From NCBI GenBank assembly GCA_900758075.1, contig CAAEQF010000100.1, positions 1 to 15,097 on the forward strand: a stretch of DNA of 15,097 nucleotides, in the 5' to 3' direction. Position 1 is the first letter of the stretch, and each line of letters starts with the position of its first letter. Positions 6,924-14,240 of this stretch are shown here, one piece after another. The position numbers and the translations under genes are program-made. A model generated the notes under the pieces. That model was not told the origin of the DNA, ran no database searches, and saw nothing but the letters and a program-made list of their open reading frames with translations. This DNA comes from Coriobacteriia bacterium (GTDB lineage Bacteria > Actinomycetota > Coriobacteriia > Coriobacteriales > QAMH01).

Positions 6924-9326
6924 ATGGAATCCTCCTGGATATCGACCGCCTGCCAAGGCTGCCTGTCGAACTGCGCTCTGCGCGTGCGTCGGGAAGATGG
7001 GCGCATCACGGGCATACGCGGAAACGAGGCGGCGGCAACCAACCACGGCAGCGTCTGCCCCAACACGCGCCTTGCATTCGACCAGACACAAGACCCCGAC
7101 CGCGTGCGCTACCCGCTGCGCAGGACAAACCCCAAGAAGGGGCGCTTGGAGGACCCAGGTTGGAAGCGCATCTCCTTAGACGAGGCACTCGACGAGATTG
7201 CCGCTCGCATGGTCTTCTTGCGAGATGCGGGCAAAAGCCATGAGCTTGCCATCCTGAAAGGGCGCAGCACCGGCATCGGGAGCATCCTGACGAGCGTCCT
7301 CCCCAAGATCTACGGGACTCCCAACAGCTTCAATCACGACTCGATTTGCGCCGAGGCCAAGAAGGTTGCCTATGGGGCGCTGACAGGGCGCTGGGAGTAC
7401 CCCGACTACGACCTCGAGAACACTCGATTCGCCCTGCTCTGGGGCGCGGACCCCATCGCCTCGGGTAGGCGCAAGGGACATGCAGCGAGCGCGTGGGGCA
7501 AGCTGTGCGGGCACGCACGTGCTGTTGTCATCGACCCGCGCCGCTCGAGTACCGCCGAACGTGCCAACGAGTGGATATGCGTCACGCCGGGCGAGGACGC
7601 CGCGCTCGCCCTCGCGATGGCACACGTCGTCTTGTTCGAAGGACTGTGGAACAGGGAATTCGTGGGGGATTTCCCCGATGGCATCAACCACTTCGCCTCG
7701 CTGCAGCACATCGACGAGAGCTTGTTTTCCGAGAAGATGACGCGCGGGATCGTCTCGTGGTGGAACGAGGAGCTTCTCGAGCGCACCCCCGAGTGGGCAG
7801 AGCCGCGCTGCGGCGTTGCCGCCGCTGACATCCGCCGTCTCGCGCGCCAGTTTGCCGCCTGCGGCTCTCAGGCCGTGAGTTGGATTTCCACGGGCGTCGC
7901 CATGACGCCGAACGGCGCGTTCACGGCGCTGTGCTGCTTTGCCCTCAACGGACTCGTGGGCTCGATGTTCGCAAAAGGCGGCGTGTTTTTCTCGCCCGCC
8001 TTCCCCACAGGTCTGGACTTGCCGAGCGTCCGAGCATACCAAGACGAGAGCGCGCTTGCAGCCCTGCAGCGCGAAACAATGGACCGCAGGGGCTCGTTTG
8101 ACATCATGTCGGTGAAAAAGGGGGAGCTGGGCACGACCCCGGCGCTCAACACGCTCCCCGAGGCAATTCTTGCCGGCGAGCCCTACCCGTTGAGGATGCT
8201 CGTCGCCTACTGGGTCAACCCGGCCTTCTCCTGTACGGGAGCCATCCGCTGGGAGCATGCGCTGGCAAAGCTGCCGTTTTTCGTCTGCCTCACGAGCAAC
8301 CTCAGCGAAACCTGCCAGTTTGCCGATATCGTCCTCCCCGCCGAACACCACGCCTTCGAAACGTGGGGGTTCGTCCGGAGCTGCCAGAACAGGGCGAGCA
8401 CCATCGCCTTGGAGCAACCCTGCACAAGCTCTGCGGGCGAGGCCCTCAACGACGAGGCGGGCTTTGCCTTCCTGCTCGCCCAGAAACTCGCAGACCACGG
8501 CTTTCCCGCATTCAAAGCGTACTTCGAGCGCGAAATCGTCGACCCCTGCACCGGGCTTTCCCCGACGACGGGCGACGAGGCAGCCGAATGCTGTGTGAAG
8601 CTCATGACCAGGAGCCTGTGGGACGTCGGGGTGGATACGCCGCAAGACGCTTGGGACAGGTTCAGAGAAGCAGGGATTTGGAACGCGCCGCGAGACGACA
8701 ATGAGAAGCAAACCTTCGCGACCAACAGCGGCAGGTTCGAGTTCTGCAGCTCTGCACTCCGCAGGCTCATCCGCGAGCATGCGAGCGCAAACGGACTGAC
8801 TCCCGATGAGCTGGCACGCCACTACGGCTGGACAGCACAGGGACAGGCGCTCTATCTGCCGCATTATGAAGAGCCGCTGAGAATTGGAAGCCCCGAGGCC
8901 TATCCCTTCCTGCTGAGCGAGCACAAGTCGAGATTCGCGCTCGAAGGCCGCTCCGCCAATTTGCCGCGCTTCCAGGAATGGAAGGCGCACGACCCGGGAG
9001 ACGTCGCGTGGGACGATGTCGTGAAGATCAATCCCGTGGACATGGAGCAGCTCGGCCTTTCGGAGGGCGATACGATACGCGTCACGTCGGCGGCGGGCTC
9101 AATCCAGGCACATGCGAAATCGTGGGACGGGACGAGAGCGGGAACCGTCGTCAAGTGCTATGGGCAGGGCCATTGGGCCTATGGGCACACGGCAGCGCTC
9201 GACTTTGAAAATCATATCCCCCGCGGTGGAAACAACAACGAGCTCTACCCGCCCGTATGGGAGCACATCTCGGGCACGAGCGCCCGCAATGGCGGCTTCA
9301 CGCGCGTGAGGATCGAGAAAGCTTGA
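6924..9326 (+). CDS. Molybdopterin (bis-MGD) oxidoreductase, DMSO reductase family, no signal peptide
   Basis: This is an 800-residue catalytic subunit. The N-terminal [4Fe-4S] motif is Cys10-x2-Cys13-x3-Cys17-x27-Cys45. DRVRYPLRR and WKRISLDEALDEIAARM follow, as in the family. SFNHDSICAEA places Cys142 as the likely Mo or W ligand. VIDPRRSSTAERANEWI, YWVNPAFSC and FADIVLPAEHHAFETWGF are cofactor-pocket segments. A molydopterin dinucleotide-binding domain (about 680-800) closes the protein. It lacks a Tat signal and appears cytoplasmic. No iron-sulfur or membrane-anchor subunit gene is beside it, as for solo enzymes such as acetylene hydratase or some dehydroxylases. The substrate is unknown; the importer and the Cys-rich protein upstream suggest an imported oxyanion or metalloid/organophosphorus compound, but that is inference. 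The start is ATG 6924 with GGAGAGCTGAGAG upstream. Confidence 0.92.
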   Translation: MESSWISTACQGCLSNCALRVRREDGRITGIRGNEAAATNHGSVCPNTRLAFDQTQDPDRVRYPLRRTNPKKGRLEDPGWKRISLDEALDEIAARMVFLRDAGKSHELAILKGRSTGIGSILTSVLPKIYGTPNSFNHDSICAEAKKVAYGALTGRWEYPDYDLENTRFALLWGADPIASGRRKGHAASAWGKLCGHARAVVIDPRRSSTAERANEWICVTPGEDAALALAMAHVVLFEGLWNREFVGDFPDGINHFASLQHIDESLFSEKMTRGIVSWWNEELLERTPEWAEPRCGVAAADIRRLARQFAACGSQAVSWISTGVAMTPNGAFTALCCFALNGLVGSMFAKGGVFFSPAFPTGLDLPSVRAYQDESALAALQRETMDRRGSFDIMSVKKGELGTTPALNTLPEAILAGEPYPLRMLVAYWVNPAFSCTGAIRWEHALAKLPFFVCLTSNLSETCQFADIVLPAEHHAFETWGFVRSCQNRASTIALEQPCTSSAGEALNDEAGFAFLLAQKLADHGFPAFKAYFEREIVDPCTGLSPTTGDEAAECCVKLMTRSLWDVGVDTPQDAWDRFREAGIWNAPRDDNEKQTFATNSGRFEFCSSALRRLIREHASANGLTPDELARHYGWTAQGQALYLPHYEEPLRIGSPEAYPFLLSEHKSRFALEGRSANLPRFQEWKAHDPGDVAWDDVVKINPVDMEQLGLSEGDTIRVTSAAGSIQAHAKSWDGTRAGTVVKCYGQGHWAYGHTAALDFENHIPRGGNNNELYPPVWEHISGTSARNGGFTRVRIEKA

Positions 9327-9361
9327 TCAATCCCACCCGGTGTGACAGCATGGCACCGCCG

Positions 9362-10126
9362 CTACTCTGCCCCGAGCTTGAAATCGTCGCTGAGTTCTAC
9401 CCAGGAATCCATGCGCCGTTTGAGCTCCGCCTTGTCCTGCTCGTTGTCGCTTAACGCGATTAAATCCCAGCGCATCTCGCCGAGCGCGGTCACGACGGCG
9501 TCGATCTTGCCGTAGGGTATGGAGATCATGAAGCGACCCGATGGGTAGACGCCCCTTCTGCGCATGCCATGGCCGAGCCCCGTCATCATGTAGTTGATCT
9601 TGTCCTTCACGTACGGATAGGCGAAAAGCCACGCGCAGCCCATCACGCAGGAGCACTTGCTCTCCCACAGGTCGCCCGAAAGGTAGCTGGTCGCCCGCAT
9701 GAGGATATCCGCCTGCTCGAAGTCCGCTACCACGAAGATCAGGTCAGGGTCGAAGTCGCACGAGGCGACGGGAGCGAAGACGACGAAGTTCGTGGCGCCC
9801 GCATTCAGGCAGGTTATCTCGTGGTACAGGCGCGCGTTTGCCGCCTGCGTCTTGAAGACGCCAAAGTCGAACCCCGCCTGGCCGCTTGCCCCCAGCGCGG
9901 GCTTGGGCTCCATCCCGAGGACCATCTTTCCCATGCAGTCCTCGTCGTCTTTGCAGATGAAAAACGCCCTGTTCTCGAGCGCGGCCTTTTTGGCGAACTG
10001 GCACAGCGAGAGCTTCTCGTCAGTATGCTCGATTCCCGTCGGGCGCGCGAAGCAGTACTTGACCGCGATGGGCTGAATCTCGCACCCCAGCTTTCCAAAC
10101 AGGTCCTTCGCCTTTTGCGACAGCAT
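9362..10126 (-). CDS. DUF169 family protein
   Basis: This 254-residue protein of unknown function matches the DUF169 pattern. The N-terminal part contains QPIAVKYCFARPTG and LCQFAKKAA, a CKDDEDCMGKMVLGM segment lies in the middle, and a Cys-rich KCSCVMGCAWLFAYPY segment is followed by GRRGVYPSGRFMISIPYGKI-type text (here GMRRRGVYPSGRFMISIPYG). Cysteines cluster in three places, which could bind metal or Fe-S, but no role is established. An upstream GTG (10130-10132) is in frame. The ATG at 10124-10126 is preferred because AGGGGAG lies five bases before it. It follows nrdG by 30 bp on the same strand, so the two are probably co-transcribed. It converges with the molybdoenzyme gene, with only 35 bp between the stops and no clear terminator there. 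Confidence 0.85.
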   Translation of the reverse strand: MLSQKAKDLFGKLGCEIQPIAVKYCFARPTGIEHTDEKLSLCQFAKKAALENRAFFICKDDEDCMGKMVLGMEPKPALGASGQAGFDFGVFKTQAANARLYHEITCLNAGATNFVVFAPVASCDFDPDLIFVVADFEQADILMRATSYLSGDLWESKCSCVMGCAWLFAYPYVKDKINYMMTGLGHGMRRRGVYPSGRFMISIPYGKIDAVVTALGEMRWDLIALSDNEQDKAELKRRMDSWVELSDDFKLGAE

Positions 10127-10156
10127 TTCCACTCCCCTCTCGTGCCCGCAGGACCC

Positions 10157-10708
10157 TCACACCATCTCGTGAGTGGCGTACATCGGGTCGTCTTTCCACA
10201 GGACGACCATGCCCGCCTTGCGGGTCTCGTCAAGGTCGATTATACGCTGGTTTGAAGAGCCCATGAAGCGCAACGTCACGCTGTAGAGGTCTTGCTCGAA
10301 CGGGCCGTCTACCAGGATGTCGAGCGCGTCGAGCAGACGGTCGGTAACCTCCGTGTGCCGCGGACTCTCTGGGTCGACGAGGTCTTCGTAGAGGTCGCCC
10401 GTGTAGCACCAGATGGTCTTGTCGGGGTATGCGTCTTTGATGCGCTCCACGAAGTCGACGAGCCCGCGCTGATTTTCCGGCTCCATCGGCTCGCCGCCCA
10501 AAATGGTCAGCCCGTCGATGTAGCCGTGGTCAAGGCTCGTGATGATTTCGTTTTCGACGGGGCCGGTAAACTCCTTGCCGTTGTCGAACGCCCACGTCTC
10601 GGGCTGGAAGCAGCCCCTGCAATGGTGCGAGCAGCCCGAGACGAACAGCGTGGTGCGCACGCCCTCTCCGTTGGCAATGTCACAGTACTTGATATTTGAG
10701 TAGTTCAT
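10157..10708 (-). CDS. nrdG: Anaerobic ribonucleoside-triphosphate reductase activating protein (radical SAM)
   Basis: NrdG (183 residues) uses S-adenosylmethionine and a [4Fe-4S] cluster to create the glycyl radical on NrdD. The cluster motif is Cys26-x3-Cys30-x2-Cys33 in SGCSHHCRGCFQPETW. The SAM-contact segment LTILGGEPMEPEN (about 68-80) and the typical opening MNYSNIKYCDIANGEGVRTTLFV are present. The length fits the family (about 150-190). GAGGA precedes the ATG by about seven bases. It lies 159 bp downstream of nrdD and beyond a terminator, so it depends on read-through or its own promoter. TACACT near 10745-10750 (minus strand) is a weak -10 candidate without a good -35. Confidence 0.95.
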   Translation of the reverse strand: MNYSNIKYCDIANGEGVRTTLFVSGCSHHCRGCFQPETWAFDNGKEFTGPVENEIITSLDHGYIDGLTILGGEPMEPENQRGLVDFVERIKDAYPDKTIWCYTGDLYEDLVDPESPRHTEVTDRLLDALDILVDGPFEQDLYSVTLRFMGSSNQRIIDLDETRKAGMVVLWKDDPMYATHEMV

Positions 10709-10804
10709 GGCCCGTCCTCTTTCGATGAGCTTTGCTTGGGTTCAGTGTAGCGTAGGAGATGCGGCGGCTCCCGGTGCAGCGCGCCATTCCACCTGCCGTG
10801 CGAG

Positions 10805-10845
10805 AAAAAAGCCCGGCCGGCATCTCTCGATGCGGGCCGGGCTTT
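10805..10845 (-). terminator. Intrinsic terminator after nrdD, before nrdG
   Basis: An 11-bp stem AAAGCCCGGCC/GGCCGGGCTTT (10808-10818 and 10835-10845) continues, after a G-G mismatch, as GCAT/ATGC around a CTCTCG loop. Read on the minus strand it ends in TTTTTT (10805-10810). It begins 22 nt past the nrdD stop codon. This is strong enough to reduce transcription into nrdG. Confidence 0.85.
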
Positions 10846-10867
10846 CGGGCGATGCGAGTTCGTGCCT

Positions 10868-13090
10868 CTACAGGTGCAGGACGCGGTCCCTGATTTCCTC
10901 GGTACGGCCCTGGTTCCAGAACTGCGTGCCGATGTAGCCGCAGGTACGGCGGGCAACGTTGAGCTTGTCATGGTCGCGGTTGCCGCAGTTGGGGCACTCC
11001 CAGTCGAGTTTGCCGTCCTCCTCGACAATCTGAATCTCGCCGTCGTAACCGCACACCTGGCAGTAGTCGCTCTTCGTGTTGAGCTCCGCGTACATGATGT
11101 TGTCGTAGATGTACTGCATCACGTTGACGACGGCCTTGAGATTGTCCTGCATGTTCGGGACCTCGACGTAGGAGATGGCGCCGCCCGGAGACAGACGCTG
11201 GAACTGGCTCTCGAAGCGCAGCTTGGTGAAGGCGTCGATTTCCTCGGAAACGTGCACGTGGTAGCTGTTGGTGATGTAGCCGTGGTCGGTGATGCCCTTC
11301 ACGATGCCGAAGCGCTTCTGGAGTGCCTTGGCAAACTTGTAGGTCGTGGACTCGAGCGGCGTGCCGTACAGCGAGTAGTCGATGTCCTCCGCTTCCTTCC
11401 ACTCGGCGCACTTGTCGTTCATGTGCTGCATGACCTCGAGCGCGAACGGCGTGGCCTCCGGGTCGGTATGGCTGTGGCCGGTCATGTACTTGACGCACTC
11501 GTACAGGCCCGCATAGCCCAGCGACAGCGTGGAGTAGCCGCCGTAGAGCAGCTTGTCGATGGTCTCGCCCTTGTCGAGGCGCGCAAGGGCGCCATGCTGC
11601 CACAGGATGGGGGCGGCGTCGGAGAGCGTGCCGCGCAGGCGGTCGTGGCGAGCGCGCAGCGCACGGTGGCACAGCTCGAGGCGCTCGTCGAAGATCTGCC
11701 AGAACCTGTTCATGTCCTGCTCGGACGACAGCGCGACATCGGGCAGATTGATGGTGACGACGCCCTGGTTGAAGCGGCCATAGTACTTGGGCTTGTTCGG
11801 GTCGTAGTTCTTCGCCTTTGCCACATTGTCAAAGCCGTTGCCGGAGCGGTCGGGCGTGAGGAAGGAGCGGCAGCCCATGCAGGTGTACGTGTCGCCTTCG
11901 CCCTCGACCTCGCCCTTGGAGAGCTTGTACTCCTTCATCTTCTTCTCGGAGATGTAGTCGGGCACCATGCGCTTCGCGGTGCACTTTGCCGCCATCTCGG
12001 TGAGGTAGAAGTACTCGGAGCGCTCGGTGATGTTGTCCGGTTCGAGCACGTAGATGAGCTTGGGAAACGCCGGGGTAATCCAGACGCCGGCCTCGTTTTT
12101 GACGCCCTGGAAGCGCTGGCGCAGCATCTCTTCGACGATCATGGCGAGGTCGTGCTTCTCGTGCTCGTCGCGCGCCTCGTTGAGGTACATGAACACGGTG
12201 ACGAACGGCGCCTGGCCGTTGGTGGTCATGAGCGTGACGACCTGGTACTGGATGGTCTGCACGCCACGGCGGATCTCGTCGCGCAGGCGCTTCTCGACGA
12301 CGTGCGAGATGTTCTCCTCGTTGGGCTCGGCGCCGAGCGCCTCGACCTCTGAGTAGACCTCGCGGCGGATCTTCTTGCGCGACACGTCGACGAACGGCGC
12401 GAGATGCGCGAGGCTGATGGACTGCCCGCCGTACTGGCAGGATGCCACCTGCGCGATGATCTGCGTCGCGATGTTGCACGCGGTGGAGAAGCTGTGCGGG
12501 CGCTCGATGAGCGTGCCGGAGATGACGGTGCCGTTCTGGAGCATGTCGTCGAGGTTGACGAGGTCGCAGTTGTGCATGCGCTGCGCGAAGTAGTCGGAGT
12601 CGTGGAAGTGGATGATGCCCGCCTCGTGTGCCTCGATGATCTCTTTCGGGAGCAGCATGCGCGCCGTCAGGTCTTTGGAAACCTCGCCCGCCATGTAGTC
12701 ACGCTGAACGGAGACGACCTCGGGGTTCTTGTTGGAGTTCTCCTGCTTGACTTCCTCGTTGTTGCACTCGATCAGCGAAAGGATCTTGTCGTCGGTGGTG
12801 TTGGACTGGCGCTTGAGGTTTTGCAGGTAGCGGTAGATGATGTACTTGCGCGCGACCTCGAAGCGGTCGAGCGCCATAATCTGGTCTTCGACCATGTCCT
12901 GGATTTCCTCGACGGAGACGGTATGGCCCGCGGTCTCGCACTCGTCTTGCACGTTGAGTGCCGCGAATCTGATCTCGCGCTCGGTCAGGCGACGTGCTTC
13001 CGGGACCTCCGCGTTTGCCGCCTTGATGGCGTTGACGATCTTGTCCAGATCGAAGCTCGCCTCAGACCCGTTGCGTTTGATGATCTTCAT
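10868..13090 (-). CDS. nrdD: Anaerobic (class III) ribonucleoside-triphosphate reductase
   Basis: NrdD (740 residues) reduces ribonucleoside triphosphates to dNTPs without oxygen, using a glycyl radical. An ATP-cone regulatory domain fills about 1-92 (KIIKRNGSEASFDLDKIVNA... RKYIIYRYLQ). The large catalytic barrel follows, with IIHFHDSDYFAQRMHNCDLVNL near 165 and SCQYGGQS. The C-terminus has the zinc site Cys677-x2-Cys680...Cys699-x2-Cys702 and the glycyl-radical motif RRTCGYIG (Gly718). The start at 13090 is chosen over an ATG at 13108 because the latter overlaps the GAGGAGAGG ribosome site. The promoter region carries NrdR and DnaA boxes, and a terminator lies between it and nrdG. Confidence 0.97.
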   Translation of the reverse strand: MKIIKRNGSEASFDLDKIVNAIKAANAEVPEARRLTEREIRFAALNVQDECETAGHTVSVEEIQDMVEDQIMALDRFEVARKYIIYRYLQNLKRQSNTTDDKILSLIECNNEEVKQENSNKNPEVVSVQRDYMAGEVSKDLTARMLLPKEIIEAHEAGIIHFHDSDYFAQRMHNCDLVNLDDMLQNGTVISGTLIERPHSFSTACNIATQIIAQVASCQYGGQSISLAHLAPFVDVSRKKIRREVYSEVEALGAEPNEENISHVVEKRLRDEIRRGVQTIQYQVVTLMTTNGQAPFVTVFMYLNEARDEHEKHDLAMIVEEMLRQRFQGVKNEAGVWITPAFPKLIYVLEPDNITERSEYFYLTEMAAKCTAKRMVPDYISEKKMKEYKLSKGEVEGEGDTYTCMGCRSFLTPDRSGNGFDNVAKAKNYDPNKPKYYGRFNQGVVTINLPDVALSSEQDMNRFWQIFDERLELCHRALRARHDRLRGTLSDAAPILWQHGALARLDKGETIDKLLYGGYSTLSLGYAGLYECVKYMTGHSHTDPEATPFALEVMQHMNDKCAEWKEAEDIDYSLYGTPLESTTYKFAKALQKRFGIVKGITDHGYITNSYHVHVSEEIDAFTKLRFESQFQRLSPGGAISYVEVPNMQDNLKAVVNVMQYIYDNIMYAELNTKSDYCQVCGYDGEIQIVEEDGKLDWECPNCGNRDHDKLNVARRTCGYIGTQFWNQGRTEEIRDRVLHL

Positions 13091-13130
13091 TAGGTCGCCT
13101 CTCCTCATCTTCGAAAACTACATTCATTCA

Positions 13131-13146
13131 ACACAATATGTTGTGT
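13131..13146. promoter_or_regulatory. NrdR box 1 at the nrdD promoter
   Basis: The 16-bp near-palindrome ACACAATATGTTGTGT fits the published NrdR-box consensus (acaCwAtATaTwGtgt) at 15 of 16 positions. On the minus strand it overlaps a candidate -10 (CATATT), with TTCAAA 16 bp upstream as -35. NrdR binding would therefore block RNA polymerase, as is known for this regulator. It lies 41-56 bases before the nrdD start. Confidence 0.85.
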
Positions 13147-13221
13147 TTTTATCTGATTTGAACTCAATACTTAGTAGCGAGCGAAGAGAAGAATAGACTA
13201 TCCCAAGAGCGTTTTGGTCGA

Positions 13222-13251
13222 GGATTATCCACAAAATATTGTGGATAATCC
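13222..13251. promoter_or_regulatory. Inverted pair of perfect DnaA boxes enclosing a second NrdR-type box
   Basis: A 30-bp palindrome has perfect 13-bp arms (GGATTATCCACAA and TTGTGGATAATCC) around AATA. Each arm contains the canonical DnaA box TTATCCACA (13225-13233 on plus, 13240-13248 on minus). The centre CCACAAAATATTGTGG (13229-13244) matches the NrdR consensus at 13 of 16 positions, so the two kinds of site overlap. Its centre is 98 bp from that of NrdR box 1. Confidence 0.75.
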
Positions 13252-13447
13252 CAGATTTCGCACTAGCTCTAGTGTTGCCGCAGGTAGAGAGCAGAGGAAG
13301 GCGGGAAACGAGTTTTCCACTATTTTTCTGCCCTCCGGTGAACGGCAAAGGGGCCCTTAAGGTGACCTGAAATGCCCTGCAAATCGTCTGGCGTAAGAAG
13401 CCATGGGCATCGCGTCGCCTTTGTGGGGGCGCTGGTGCCGTCCGGAG

Positions 13448-14119
13448 CTACTCCTTGAGCACGAACTTGCTGCGATGCGTCTCGAGGATGCCTTCCTTTT
13501 GCATCTTGCTGAGCTCGTTGGAAAGCGCGGAACGGTCGACGCCCAGGTAGTCCGCGAGCTCTTGCCGGTTGAAGGGAATCGTGAACGTGTTGCTCCCCCG
13601 CCTGATCGCCTGGGCAGAAAGGTACGAGAGCAGCTTCCCGCGGATGGTCTTGGGCGACGTGTAGAAGATGCGGCGCGAGAGGTTCATGTTCTTGTGCGCA
13701 AACACGTTGAGCAGGTTTTGGCTGATCTTCGAATGCTGCGCGCACGCGTGCGTGCAGCTCGTGAGAATGCGCGAGACGTTGAGGAACAGCACCTCGGTGT
13801 CTTGCGTGGCGATGACGTTGACCATGAGCGGCTCGTCGGGGACGGCGGCATACACCTCGGCGAACACGAAGCCCGGTGCCACGTGCCCCATCACGCTCGT
13901 GTTGCCCCACACGTCGTTGCTCTCGATGCGCACGCCGCCCGACAGCACGAGCCCGAGCGAGTCCACGCAGTCGCCCATCGTATATATGTACTCGCCCTTC
14001 TCGTAGGAGCGCCGGCGCGCGTCGAGGCAGCCGAGCATCGCCCGAATCTCCTCGGGCGTCGTCCCCCCGAACATGCGCGTGTGCGAGAGAAATTCGTAGT
14101 CGAGCTCCTTGCGTGTCAT
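13448..14119 (-). CDS. Crp/Fnr family transcriptional regulator, HcpR-like by context
   Basis: This 223-residue DNA-binding regulator has a cyclic-nucleotide-binding-type sensor domain (about 8-120: KGEYIYTMGDCVDSLGLVLSG, then PGFVFAEVYAAVPDEP), a long dimer helix and a winged HTH (about 155-220: PFNRQELADYLGVDRSALSNELSKMQKEGIL). Cysteines at 31, 51, 122 and 126 do not match the N-terminal FNR [4Fe-4S] pattern, so oxygen sensing by FNR-type clustering is not indicated. HcpR homologues are reported to sense NO through heme. It is transcribed divergently from a ferredoxin-hcp pair, its likely target. Upstream in-frame TTG and GTG codons exist (14131, 14128). ATG 14119, with GGTGA before it, is preferred. 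Confidence 0.9.
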   Translation of the reverse strand: MTRKELDYEFLSHTRMFGGTTPEEIRAMLGCLDARRRSYEKGEYIYTMGDCVDSLGLVLSGGVRIESNDVWGNTSVMGHVAPGFVFAEVYAAVPDEPLMVNVIATQDTEVLFLNVSRILTSCTHACAQHSKISQNLLNVFAHKNMNLSRRIFYTSPKTIRGKLLSYLSAQAIRRGSNTFTIPFNRQELADYLGVDRSALSNELSKMQKEGILETHRSKFVLKE

Positions 14120-14154
14120 ACCGTTCACCAATCGATTCGAAAGAAATGTGCATT

Positions 14155-14170
14155 TGTTGTAATAGCAACA
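14155..14170. promoter_or_regulatory. Crp/Fnr-type operator in the regulator/ferredoxin intergenic region
   Basis: TGTTG-N6-CAACA is a perfect 5-6-5 dyad with the spacing of Crp/Fnr sites. Its centre (14162.5) is about 41 bases upstream of the expected start point for the -10 TAGAAT at 14191-14196, the class II activation position. The recognition bases differ from FNR (TTGAT) and CRP (TGTGA). Confidence 0.65.
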
Positions 14171-14190
14171 TACATCAACTCTCCCCCTTT

Positions 14191-14196
14191 TAGAAT
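14191..14196 (+). promoter_or_regulatory. -10 element of the ferredoxin-hcp promoter
   Basis: TAGAAT matches TATAAT at 5 of 6 bases. At 17 bp upstream there is only ACATAC, a poor -35 that overlaps the Crp/Fnr dyad. A weak -35 with an activator site at about -41 is the usual layout of Fnr-dependent promoters. Confidence 0.5.
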
Positions 14197-14240
14197 GCAG
14201 TCATCGGTTCAACACGGACGGCTTTTCGAAGGGAGTCACC

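Larger units (their letters stand above)
13091..13447. other. nrdD control region between nrdD and the Crp/Fnr gene
   Basis: These 357 bases lie upstream of nrdD and downstream of the Crp/Fnr gene, both on the minus strand. The nrdD-proximal half is AT-rich and holds two NrdR-type palindromes, an inverted pair of DnaA boxes and a CACTAG-CT-CTAGTG dyad at 13261-13274. The distal half (about 13300-13447) shows only weak stems and no clear terminator for the regulator gene. A 74-codon minus-strand frame spans 13124-13348, but it lacks a ribosome site and known features, so I do not call it. Confidence 0.7.

Noticed and set aside
9327..9361. Bidirectional terminator between the convergent molybdoenzyme and DUF169 genes (CGGTG...CACCG)
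   Set aside because: The stem is only about 5 bp with a large loop and no T run on either strand.
13222..13251. Replication origin, because of two perfect DnaA boxes
   Set aside because: There are only two boxes, no DnaA/DnaN genes and no cluster of further boxes. Position before nrdD and overlap with an NrdR box favour gene control.
13124..13348. Possible 74-residue minus-strand gene upstream of nrdD
   Set aside because: It has no ribosome site or family features and overlaps the NrdR/DnaA binding region.
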